Part shown: positions 1-5,726 of the stretch, in pieces
Layout of the letters: each line of letters begins with the position of its first letter
How positions within the stretch are numbered: position 1 is the first letter of the stretch
Assembly (NCBI GenBank): GCA_003233295.1
Contig: QILJ01000323.1
Coordinates: 1-6,357 of the forward strand
Source: Ignavibacteria bacterium
GTDB lineage: Bacteria > Bacteroidota > Ignavibacteria > Ignavibacteriales > Melioribacteraceae
DNA: 6,357 bases
Direction: 5' to 3'
Translations under genes and position numbers: made by a program
The notes under the pieces: model-generated
Database searches by the model: none
What the model saw: the letters and a program-made list of their open reading frames with translations, nothing else
Told to the model about the DNA's origin: nothing

Positions 1-137
1 TCGGCAAAGACCACATGCGCCGCTTCTCTATCAGCTTCAGAATACACTGCAACGGTAGGAATATCAAGCTCTTTACAAGTTCTGATAATTCTCAGGGCAA
101 TCTCCCCTCGATTAGCAATTAAGATTTTGTTAAACAA
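1..137 (-). CDS. accC: Biotin carboxylase subunit of acetyl-CoA carboxylase (AccC), N-terminal part only
   Basis: AccC carries out the ATP-dependent carboxylation of the biotin carried by AccB, the first half-reaction of acetyl-CoA carboxylase in cytoplasmic fatty acid synthesis. Only the first 45 codons are in the window; the gene runs off the left edge. The translated start [17 protein letters not shown] is the highly conserved N-terminus of the biotin carboxylase fold (IANRGEIA), and it continues with a VAVYSEADR stretch that is also typical of the family. The start is a TTG at 135-137. An in-frame TAA lies a few codons upstream, so no longer start is possible, and an AAGAGG ribosome-binding site (143-148) is placed 5 nt before it. 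The gene follows accB by 26 nt in the same direction, as expected for an accBC operon. Pyruvate or propionyl-CoA carboxylase subunits share this N-terminus, but the accB neighbour argues for AccC. Confidence 0.93.
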   Translation of the reverse strand, partial: MFNKILIANRGEIALRIIRTCKELDIPTVAVYSEADREAAHVVFA

Positions 138-163
138 GTAAACCTCTTTTTAATTTGCAGTGA

Positions 164-622
164 TTAAGTTTTCTCAATTAAAAACAGAGGTTGGTTATAT
201 TCAACTGGTGTTGCATTCTCAACCAATATCTTAACGATTTTTCCGTCAGCATCAGATTCAATTTCGTTCATCAGTTTCATTGCCTCAACTATGCAAAGAA
301 CCGAACCGACTGAAACAATATCTCCAACTTGCACATAAGTATCTGCATCCGGTGCGGGTGCACGATAAAAGGTACCTACAATAGGAGAACGGATTTCATG
401 GTAATTCGTGTTTACCTCTTCCTCCTTTGCTTTCGGCTCTTGAGCGGCAACTGGCTCAGCCGTTTGAACAACCGGATTTATTGGTTGAGAAATTACAGTA
501 TTGACAGACTGCTTGCTGTTTTTAGAGATCTTTATTTTTAGATCTCCTTCTTGAACCGAAAACTCGGTTATATTACTTTGTTCAACAACTTTTACAAGTC
601 GCTTCAGTAGATTAATGTCCAT
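164..622 (-). CDS. accB: Biotin carboxyl carrier protein of acetyl-CoA carboxylase (AccB)
   Basis: AccB carries the biotin that shuttles carboxyl groups from biotin carboxylase to the carboxyltransferase in malonyl-CoA synthesis. The predicted protein has 152 residues, close to the usual 150-160. It has an N-terminal dimerisation/helical segment (about 1-35), a Pro/Ala/Gln/Glu-rich flexible linker (about 45-75) and a C-terminal biotinyl domain (about 76-152). The biotinylation motif EAMKLMNE is present, with the acceptor lysine at residue 116. The upstream motif SPIVGTFYRAPAP is also typical of AccB. I chose the ATG at 620-622 because an AAGAG ribosome-binding site (628-632) lies 5 nt before it. 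A GTG two codons upstream (626-628) overlaps that site and is less likely; using it would give 154 residues. The gene starts 13 nt after efp and is followed by accC. Confidence 0.95.
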   Translation of the reverse strand: MDINLLKRLVKVVEQSNITEFSVQEGDLKIKISKNSKQSVNTVISQPINPVVQTAEPVAAQEPKAKEEEVNTNYHEIRSPIVGTFYRAPAPDADTYVQVGDIVSVGSVLCIVEAMKLMNEIESDADGKIVKILVENATPVEYNQPLFLIEKT

Positions 623-635
623 GAGCACTCTTAAA

Positions 636-1202
636 TTAGTTTTTAACTCTCTCTACGTATTCACCAGTACGTGTATCCACTTTAAGAACTTCTCCAATAT
701 TTACAAAGAGAGGAACATTTATAACCGCTCCTGTCTCTAACGTGGCTGGTTTCATAACGTTTGTAGCTGTGTCTCCCTTAAATCCTGGTTCAGTTTCTTT
801 TACTTCTAATTGAACGAAAATTGGAATTTCAACTGTTATAATATTATCATCATCGTCCAGTAATAATTCAACCTCTTCACTTTCCTTCAGAAATTGATCT
901 TGCCCGTCAAAATAATCTTTCTGAACATTCAACTGTTCATAAGTTTCGTTATCCATTAAAACAAGCTGATCGCCGTCTCGATAAAGAAACTGATATTTTT
1001 TACGTTCAACTCTTACAACATCAACAGATTCCCCAGCGCGGAAAGTATTATCAAGCACTTTACCGTTTTGCAGGTTCTTCAATTTGGTTCTTACGAAAGC
1101 GCCGCCCTTACCAGGTTTTACATGTTGGAATTCTGTTATTGTATAAAGACCGTTTTTGAATTTAATGATCAATCCGTTTCGGAAATCTGATGTATCTGAC
1201 AT
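636..1202 (-). CDS. efp: Translation elongation factor P
   Basis: EF-P binds the ribosome between the P and E sites and relieves stalling at consecutive prolines. The 188-residue product has full family length. It has an N-terminal KOW-like domain (about 1-65), a central OB domain (about 68-125) and a C-terminal OB domain (about 130-188). The C-terminal signature includes KPATLETGA, VPLFVNIGE and VDTRTGEYVERVK. The tip of domain I reads HVKPGKGGAF. Lys32 sits where EF-Ps are post-translationally modified (Lys34 in E. coli, Lys32 in Bacillus), so this is a lysine-type and not an arginine (EarP) type EF-P. The sequence alone does not show which modification is used. An AGAAGG ribosome-binding site (1207-1212) lies 4 nt before the ATG. 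A 90-nt upstream gap carries a candidate promoter. The efp-accB-accC order recurs in many bacteria, which supports co-transcription. Confidence 0.97.
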   Translation of the reverse strand: MSDTSDFRNGLIIKFKNGLYTITEFQHVKPGKGGAFVRTKLKNLQNGKVLDNTFRAGESVDVVRVERKKYQFLYRDGDQLVLMDNETYEQLNVQKDYFDGQDQFLKESEEVELLLDDDDNIITVEIPIFVQLEVKETEPGFKGDTATNVMKPATLETGAVINVPLFVNIGEVLKVDTRTGEYVERVKN

Positions 1203-1231
1203 ATTACCTTCTTTAAATTTGACTTAATTAA

Positions 1232-1260
1232 AATATAATTACCAGTTACCCTAAAATCAA
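1232..1260 (-). promoter_or_regulatory. Candidate sigma70-type promoter for efp-accB-accC
   Basis: On the minus strand TTGATT (1255-1260, -35-like) and TATATT (1232-1237, -10-like) are separated by exactly 17 bases. They lie about 30 bases upstream of the efp start codon, in the only sizeable gap of this part of the minus-strand block. The match to TTGACA/TATAAT is 4/6 and 5/6. In DNA this AT-rich such matches arise easily by chance, so the placement is a suggestion based on spacing and position. Confidence 0.35.
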
Positions 1261-1292
1261 GCAACTAGAATGGTTCATTGTTCATACAAGAA

Positions 1293-1982
1293 TTAGCCCG
1301 GTATCTGAGCTAAGTATCTATCAACTTCTCTAGAAGCCAATGAAGCTTTGTAATCTTTTTTGATTTTTTCAAGAGATGCTTTTGCGTTCACAAAATCATG
1401 ACTTTTTATATAATTGATTGCTGCTTTCAGCAGGTAATCAGCATTAGAGGGATCGTATTCAGATACAGAAGCCGCTTTAGAATAAAATTCCGCTGCCGAT
1501 TCATAATTAGATTTTATAGCATATACACTTGCCTTACCAGCAAAGGCGCTTGCGATCATAAGATCATCGCTACCGGAGTATGCATCATACTGCTCAAAGG
1601 CTTTATCGTATTGCCCTGTAAAATAGTAAGCATTTGCCAAATAAATCCTTGCTAATTCTCCTAGCTCCGAATCACCGTATTCATCAACAATTTTAATTAA
1701 TCCCAGCATCTTTGTTCCAGGTTTACCGTCAATCGCTTCTTGATAAAGCCCTGCATTGTAACTTGGAATTACCCTGCTTAATTCTACCGAAGCAGTAAGG
1801 TTATCACTTTCAACTTTGTTCGTATAAAGAATAATCCCGATAATAATTGCAGCCAGTATACCTACAGCTGCAAAGATCATAGTTTGGTTTTCTTCATAAA
1901 AACCTCTTGCTTCATAAAAAGTGGTTACGAGTTTATCCTCTTTAATTTCTTTCTTTGATAACTTCTTCTTTTTTGCTAACAC
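1293..1982 (-). CDS. Membrane-anchored tetratricopeptide repeat protein (YfgM-like)
   Basis: The product has 229 residues. A very basic cytoplasmic N-terminus (KKKKLSKKEIKEDK, 4-17) is followed by a single transmembrane helix at about 35-53 and then a helical domain. By the positive-inside rule this domain should lie in the periplasm. Helical repeats with TPR spacing are visible at about 107-136 (ARIYLANAYYFTGQYDKAFE region), 143-173 (SAFAGKASVYAIKSNYESA region) and 182-212 (LLKAAINYIKSHDFVNA region). This architecture matches YfgM-type proteins, which in E. coli associate with the Sec translocon and periplasmic chaperones; a similar role here is inference. The start is GTG with a GGGAG ribosome-binding site (1988-1992) 5 nt upstream. 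An ATG one base before the GTG's frame (1981-1983) hits a stop after two codons. The gene lies 57 nt after the PHP gene and 90 nt before efp, so its operon membership is uncertain. Confidence 0.85.
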   Translation of the reverse strand: MLAKKKKLSKKEIKEDKLVTTFYEARGFYEENQTMIFAAVGILAAIIIGIILYTNKVESDNLTASVELSRVIPSYNAGLYQEAIDGKPGTKMLGLIKIVDEYGDSELGELARIYLANAYYFTGQYDKAFEQYDAYSGSDDLMIASAFAGKASVYAIKSNYESAAEFYSKAASVSEYDPSNADYLLKAAINYIKSHDFVNAKASLEKIKKDYKASLASREVDRYLAQIPG

Positions 1983-2039
1983 ATCTTCTCCCGAATGATA
2001 AACAATAATTTAAAATATAGATTACTAATTTAATAAAAA

Positions 2040-3089
2040 TTAACGCTCAATTCTAATATGATTTGAGTAAATCCATGCATTTCCGTCTAAATAAACTTCA
2101 ACTCGATAAGCTCCGGGAATTTGTATCCGGAATTCCGCATCTATATTCTCAACTTCGTCAACTTTTCTTCCATTCCTGATCAACCTTATCAGTCCGCTTA
2201 TGTTGGGAAGAAGAACTCTCAGCCGAATACTTCTGCTAAATTTAAGCGTTTCCCCCATGTGATAAATGGTGTTAGAATCCTGCGCAAAAAATCTGAACCC
2301 TTTTGCATCTGCATGATAATAATTGGATACGAAACATTTTCCTGCTTTCAATGTTTCAAGAAGCATATTCTTATCATCAGCAAATTCATTTTTCTTTCTA
2401 CTTCTTTTGAATTTATGATCGCATAAAATGTGTGTTCTGATCGATTTGAAAAGTATTTTGTAAGGAAATACCTCCACTTCAAAAAATCCGAGTAAATTCA
2501 ATTTGTGAGCGTGGGCATCAATTCCACCAATCCCGACAACTCTTCTTTTTTGATTTAGTTCATCCCAAACTTTCAAGGTCTTCTTTGAAGGGGCAATAAT
2601 AGTTTTCAGCGGATGAACAAACGAACTGTATTTGTTCTGCTCAGTTAATCTTTCCATCCATTCCGACATATGATTCCATATCTCAATACCTGTAAAATCT
2701 TCTATCTTCCACTCTGTCCATGGATACGGCGGATGATTTTTCATTGAAGCTCGTTCTTCGTGCGGATGAGCAATAAAACCGATACCTCCGGCTTCATTAA
2801 CTTTTTTTACATATTCCTTTGCGGGAATACGTGAAGAGAAAGTTTTATCAATACCTAAAGCTAAATAGTGATTCTTGTTTTTTTTATCATTGATCTCAGC
2901 CCCTACAATAAGTGCGGTTTTTCCATACCATCCCTCTTTACCTTCATCCTTTGCACGAAGCGTATTGTGATCGGTAAGAATTATATAATCCAAACCTACT
3001 TCCTTTGCAAATCCGATAATTTCATCAACGGTACCGGAACCATCGGAATAAGTTGAATGGATATGTATTGAACCAACATATTCGACCAT
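2040..3089 (-). CDS. PHP-domain metal-dependent hydrolase, CehA/McbA type
   Basis: The 349-residue protein has the PHP (polymerase and histidinol phosphatase) fold. Metal-ligand motifs appear in the expected order: HIHSTYSDG (His9, His11, Asp16), TDHN (Asp40, His41), GAE (Glu65) with a following His74, AHPH (His108, His110) and GIDAHAH (Asp191, His193). All PHP motifs look intact, so a phosphoesterase or other hydrolase activity with two or three metal ions is likely. A C-terminal beta-rich region (about 275-349) ends in PGAYRVEVYLDGNAWIYSN, a tail I associate with CehA/McbA-type metallohydrolases. The substrate cannot be told from sequence; the carbaryl-hydrolase activity of CehA should not be transferred. 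No signal peptide is visible, so it is probably cytoplasmic. It starts 15 nt after the 98-residue gene, with no clear ribosome-binding site, suggesting translational coupling in a dapF-led operon. Confidence 0.88.
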   Translation of the reverse strand: MVEYVGSIHIHSTYSDGSGTVDEIIGFAKEVGLDYIILTDHNTLRAKDEGKEGWYGKTALIVGAEINDKKNKNHYLALGIDKTFSSRIPAKEYVKKVNEAGGIGFIAHPHEERASMKNHPPYPWTEWKIEDFTGIEIWNHMSEWMERLTEQNKYSSFVHPLKTIIAPSKKTLKVWDELNQKRRVVGIGGIDAHAHKLNLLGFFEVEVFPYKILFKSIRTHILCDHKFKRSRKKNEFADDKNMLLETLKAGKCFVSNYYHADAKGFRFFAQDSNTIYHMGETLKFSRSIRLRVLLPNISGLIRLIRNGRKVDEVENIDAEFRIQIPGAYRVEVYLDGNAWIYSNHIRIER

Positions 3090-3104
3090 GATAATCAGTT
3101 ACGT

Positions 3105-3401
3105 TTAAATTTCATTTAAAGTTAAGTACTCTGAAGAACCGGGTTTAAGCAGATCGGAAAGTTTATTCATAAGAATATCCACACGTTCGTCCGGATTATC
3201 ATCAAAATTATCGAATGCCTCTTGACTTGCAAAAGTATAAAGCTCAGCATATTGATTTTTTTTACTGCGGACTTTGTACACTTTGTAATCTTCCAACTCT
3301 TCAGCGCTGATAATATTTTTTAGTTCCCTGATAACATCAAAATAATCTTCAAGTTTATCCTCGAGAACTTCGTACCTAATTGAAAAAACAACTTTACCCA
3401 T
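3105..3401 (-). CDS. Conserved-looking small protein of unknown function, possible alpha/beta-barrel fold
   Basis: I do not recognise this 98-residue protein. It is acidic and has no signal peptide, membrane segment or cysteine. The pattern by eye is strand (VVFSIRYEV, 4-12), helix (LEDKLEDYFDVIRELKNII, 13-31), strands (YKVYKVRSK and YAELYTFAS), then helix (EAFDNFDDNPDERVDILMNKL). This order resembles the ferredoxin-like dimeric alpha/beta barrel of ABM/EthD-type proteins, but no family motif confirms it. The gene is very likely real: an AAGG ribosome-binding site (3408-3411) is 6 nt before its ATG, it fits between dapF (19 nt) and the PHP gene (15 nt) without overlap, and its composition matches its neighbours. 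The tight spacing suggests co-expression with dapF and the PHP hydrolase. Confidence 0.8.
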   Translation of the reverse strand: MGKVVFSIRYEVLEDKLEDYFDVIRELKNIISAEELEDYKVYKVRSKKNQYAELYTFASQEAFDNFDDNPDERVDILMNKLSDLLKPGSSEYLTLNEI

Positions 3402-3420
3402 AATTTACCTTGTAATTAAT

Positions 3421-4266
3421 TTATATTTTAATTCTTCCTTCAAAAACAATTTTAGCCTGACCGGATAACGTTACATCTTCAAAAATTTCGCCATTCGAAT
3501 TTTTGAAATTAACTTTAAGCAGTTCGCTGCTCTTAGTTCGTAAACTTATCGGAAGAATGCTGTAACCATTAATATATAAAACAATTGCCGAAGCCACCGA
3601 TCCCGTACCGCATGCAAGTGTTTCCTGCTCTACTCCTCTTTCATAAGTTCTGATCTTTATCTCATCTCCATTTTTAGAAATAAAATTCACATTAGTACCA
3701 AGCGGTGCAAATTGATCGCTATATCTAATTGCTCTTCCATACTTGGATACCGGGAATTTCTCAATATCACACAGTTCCGGTTCATCAAAACTCTGCTTGT
3801 CCAAGTCAATTACAACATGATGCGCGCCGGTATTGATAAAAGCCGCTCTGAACGATTTGCCTAATACTTCAATTGTGATATCCTTTCGAATATCGGTCGG
3901 CGGATTCAGATTGAATTTTATCTCGTTTTCATCAAGAACTTCACCAGAATACAAAGTTGACTGAAATCTAAATTTAGTCTTGGCACCTTTTATTCGACCG
4001 GTAAAATCCGCGTATTTAATTATGCATCTAGCGCCGTTTCCGCAGAGCATTCCAGTTGAACCATCAGAATTGTAATACTCCATTTCGAAATCGATATCAT
4101 CAACATCCGATATCACCAGCATTCCATCGGCTCCAATACCAAACCTTCTATCGCACAAATTTTTTATTAAACTTGGCGCTATTTCCAAATTCTGGTTAAG
4201 TTTTTTATCGATTAAGATAAAATCGTTGCCGGCGCCAGTTAATTTTGTAAAATTAATTTCTAACAT
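3421..4266 (-). CDS. dapF: Diaminopimelate epimerase (DapF)
   Basis: DapF is a cofactor-free epimerase that converts LL-diaminopimelate to the meso form, for peptidoglycan cross-linking and lysine synthesis. The 281-residue protein has normal family length. It shows the N-terminal TKLTGAGNDF motif (8-16), GIGADGML (44-50), the first catalytic cysteine in MLCGNGARC (Cys75), the substrate-binding NTGAHHVV (145-152) and GTNVNF (190-195), the ERG motif (209-211), and the second catalytic cysteine in LACGTGS (Cys219). Both cysteines of the two-base mechanism are present, so the enzyme should be active. The ATG start gives the canonical N-terminus; only a weak GAG-type ribosome-binding site precedes it. 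The gene is first in the minus-strand block and divergent from the propeller gene, so its promoter must lie in 4267-4361 or run through from outside. Confidence 0.97.
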   Translation of the reverse strand: MLEINFTKLTGAGNDFILIDKKLNQNLEIAPSLIKNLCDRRFGIGADGMLVISDVDDIDFEMEYYNSDGSTGMLCGNGARCIIKYADFTGRIKGAKTKFRFQSTLYSGEVLDENEIKFNLNPPTDIRKDITIEVLGKSFRAAFINTGAHHVVIDLDKQSFDEPELCDIEKFPVSKYGRAIRYSDQFAPLGTNVNFISKNGDEIKIRTYERGVEQETLACGTGSVASAIVLYINGYSILPISLRTKSSELLKVNFKNSNGEIFEDVTLSGQAKIVFEGRIKI

Positions 4267-4361
4267 ATTATCTCGAAATTTAAACTAATACTAATTGCTA
4301 ATCAACTATATAGTTCTCTATTTTAACTTCATTATGATTATAGTTCTTTATATATTTTGTT
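4267..4361. promoter_or_regulatory. Divergent intergenic region between dapF and the propeller gene
   Basis: This 95-nt, strongly AT-rich stretch must hold the start signals for both divergent genes, since no other gap lies upstream of either. No -35/-10 pair stands out with acceptable distance to both start codons; several TATA-like hexamers occur and cannot be ranked by eye. It contains a perfect 12-bp palindrome, AACTATATAGTT (4304-4315), and a 13-bp near-perfect direct repeat listed separately. The propeller gene has no visible Shine-Dalgarno sequence at its ATG. The region is called regulatory from its position, not from a recognised operator. Confidence 0.5.
4309..4351. repeat. Two direct copies of TATAGTTCTYTAT spaced 30 bp apart
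   Basis: TATAGTTCTCTAT (4309-4321) and TATAGTTCTTTAT (4339-4351) differ at one base. Their starts are 30 bp apart, close to three helical turns. The first copy overlaps the palindrome at 4304-4315. Such an arrangement could be a tandem regulator site or promoter duplication, but in this AT-rich context chance is a real alternative. Confidence 0.4.
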
Positions 4362-5216
4362 ATGAGCTTTAATTATGTTATAATATTTCTACTATTCTTG
4401 ACATCGCTGATCAATTCGCAGGATATTGTTTATCAAAAAAGTTTGGGAGAATTTGAAAATGCAACTGCATTTAGTTTTACCCCAAGCGGCAACTTCTACA
4501 TTGCTGATGCCGGGAAAAATGATATCATAAAACTTGATACACTTGGCAATAACCTGCAAAGTATCGGCGGTTATGGATGGGAAACTTCAACTTTTGACGA
4601 GCCGGTTGATATTTACGCTACCGACTTAAGAGTTTACGTTACCGATAAAAATAATAACCGCATCCAAGTTTTTGATAAAGACCTGAATTATCTATTCATG
4701 TTGAAAACTGACGGCAATAGTGATGATAAAAATAATTTCATTTATCCTACAAGTTGCGCCACTTCAATTCAAGGGGATATTTACATTTTGGATTCAGATA
4801 ATTCCAGAATCATGAAGTATAATTCCGAAGGAGTTTTTCTTATTGAATTCGGTGGTTATGATTCCGGCGAATTTCAGCTTGTTGATCCGATAAAACTTGG
4901 TATTGCACAAGATTCAAAATTATTTGTTCTTGACGATGAGATCGTGACAGTGTTCGACCAATTCGGTATGGGATTATTCAAATTGAAATTAGATTTTGCT
5001 GCTGTTAACCTAAATATTACTTTTGATAATTTTGTTGTTAATGACGAGAGACAATTATATTATCTGAACCTTAGAAATCCCACAAAAAAAATTGCGAAGA
5101 TCATTCCGCCGAACTTACCTGAAAATGCTGTAATAGTAGAAGCAACTATCTTTAATAATCTCTTATATATTCTTACGGAAAATGAGATTTTAGTTTATTC
5201 AATAATTAATATTTGA
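4362..5216 (+). CDS. Exported NHL-type six-bladed beta-propeller protein
   Basis: The 284-residue protein begins with a signal peptide: a short N-terminus, the hydrophobic core VIIFLLFLTSLI (6-17) and a likely cleavage after NSQ near residue 20. There is no lipobox cysteine, so it should be soluble in the periplasm or outside the cell. The mature part shows propeller-blade repeats of the form [F/V/I]Y[I/V]xDxxNxRIxxFDxxG at about 45-62, 91-108, 139-157 and 187-203, with weaker ones near 231-247 and 268-281. That gives about six blades. GGYG...FDEPVDI (69-84) and GGYDSGEFQLVDPIKL (164-179) are the inter-blade NHL-like turns. Such propellers usually serve as binding scaffolds; the ligand is unknown. 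The start is the ATG at 4362, the only one giving a complete signal peptide. The gene is followed 7 nt later by the DUF2085 gene. Confidence 0.85.
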   Translation: MSFNYVIIFLLFLTSLINSQDIVYQKSLGEFENATAFSFTPSGNFYIADAGKNDIIKLDTLGNNLQSIGGYGWETSTFDEPVDIYATDLRVYVTDKNNNRIQVFDKDLNYLFMLKTDGNSDDKNNFIYPTSCATSIQGDIYILDSDNSRIMKYNSEGVFLIEFGGYDSGEFQLVDPIKLGIAQDSKLFVLDDEIVTVFDQFGMGLFKLKLDFAAVNLNITFDNFVVNDERQLYYLNLRNPTKKIAKIIPPNLPENAVIVEATIFNNLLYILTENEILVYSIINI

Positions 5217-5223
5217 TCTTCAA

Positions 5224-5685
5224 TTGAATTTTTATCTTAAATTAATCTTCTTCATTTTAATATTCGTTTGGGTATTGGGAATTTTTATTGAAGTATTAAT
5301 TCCACAATTTAATAATCTGGCTTTTCTGTACCCGTATTTGGATATTATCTATTCAAATGTTTGTCATCAGCAGCCAGAAAAGATATTGTCGATAAACGGA
5401 CATAACTTATTAGTCTGCAGTCGTTGCGCGGGAATTTATTTGGGATCATTCGTATCGGCTTTAATACTGTTATTCGTACCGATTATCAAGGTAAACAATA
5501 TTAAGTACTTAATTTTTGCGTCAGTTCCAATGTTTATTGATGTAATTTTGTATTCATTGGGCGTTTACACTTACTCAAAACCAGTTGCACTCTTTTCAGG
5601 ATTTCTTTTTGGTATTGCAGGAATTATATATATTTACAAAGGTTTACAAATTTTATTAGCAGAGAAAAGAGAAGAGGAAAATTGA
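5224..5685 (+). CDS. DUF2085 family membrane protein
   Basis: The 153-residue protein has an N-terminal membrane helix (about 5-27), further helices at about 70-89, 94-113 and 120-142, and a charged C-terminus (EKREEEN). Between helices one and two it carries the DUF2085 signature: NVCHQQP (Cys47, His48), then His60, then CSRCAGIYLG (Cys65, Cys68). The spacing of these Cys and His residues suggests a metal- or cofactor-binding loop, but the family's biochemical role is not established. VPMFID (101-106) and SGFLFG (125-130) also fit the family. The start is a TTG. In-frame upstream sequence reaches a stop at 5203-5205 with no ATG/GTG, and no Shine-Dalgarno is visible, so translation may be coupled to the propeller gene that ends 7 nt earlier. 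Its stop codon TGA overlaps a TTG of the next cistron (TTGA, 5682-5685). Confidence 0.87.
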   Translation: MNFYLKLIFFILIFVWVLGIFIEVLIPQFNNLAFLYPYLDIIYSNVCHQQPEKILSINGHNLLVCSRCAGIYLGSFVSALILLFVPIIKVNNIKYLIFASVPMFIDVILYSLGVYTYSKPVALFSGFLFGIAGIIYIYKGLQILLAEKREEEN

Positions 5686-5726
5686 AAAAATATTTATCGC
5701 CTTTAATTGTTCCATTGTGCCGGTAG
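5674..5726 (+). other. Strong ribosome-binding site and TTG leading to a 14-codon out-of-frame reading
   Basis: GAGG at 5674-5677 (within AAGAGG) lies 4 nt before a TTG at 5682-5684, the spacing seen at other starts in this window. The frame reads MKKYLSPLIVPLCR and stops at TAG (5724-5726). The opening looks like a genuine membrane-protein N-terminus. The long open frame that follows lies in a different frame (starting from GTG 5717 or, without a usual start codon, from just after the stop at 5657-5659). A run of six A at 5685-5690 sits directly after the TTG; one extra A would fuse TTG to the downstream frame as MKKIFIAFNCSIVPVAKSF. This marks the likely true start region of the next gene. 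Confidence 0.5.

Noticed and set aside
329..541. Plus-strand open frame opposite accB
   Set aside because: It is antisense to the well-supported biotinyl domain and linker, and its product has no plausible domain.
1398..1655. Plus-strand open frame opposite the TPR gene, with hydrophobic and Arg-rich residues
   Set aside because: It is antisense to a repetitive helical protein, a common source of such chance frames, and shows no start signal.
1983..2039. Possible promoter for the TPR gene in the 57-nt gap after the PHP gene
   Set aside because: TATATT- and TATCAT-like hexamers occur, but none has a convincing -35 element at 16-18 bp; the AT content makes such matches uninformative.
2121..2426. 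Plus-strand open frame of 101 codons
   Set aside because: It lies wholly inside the PHP gene on the opposite strand, has no recognisable domain and no ribosome-binding site; it mirrors the coding of the C-terminal half of that gene.
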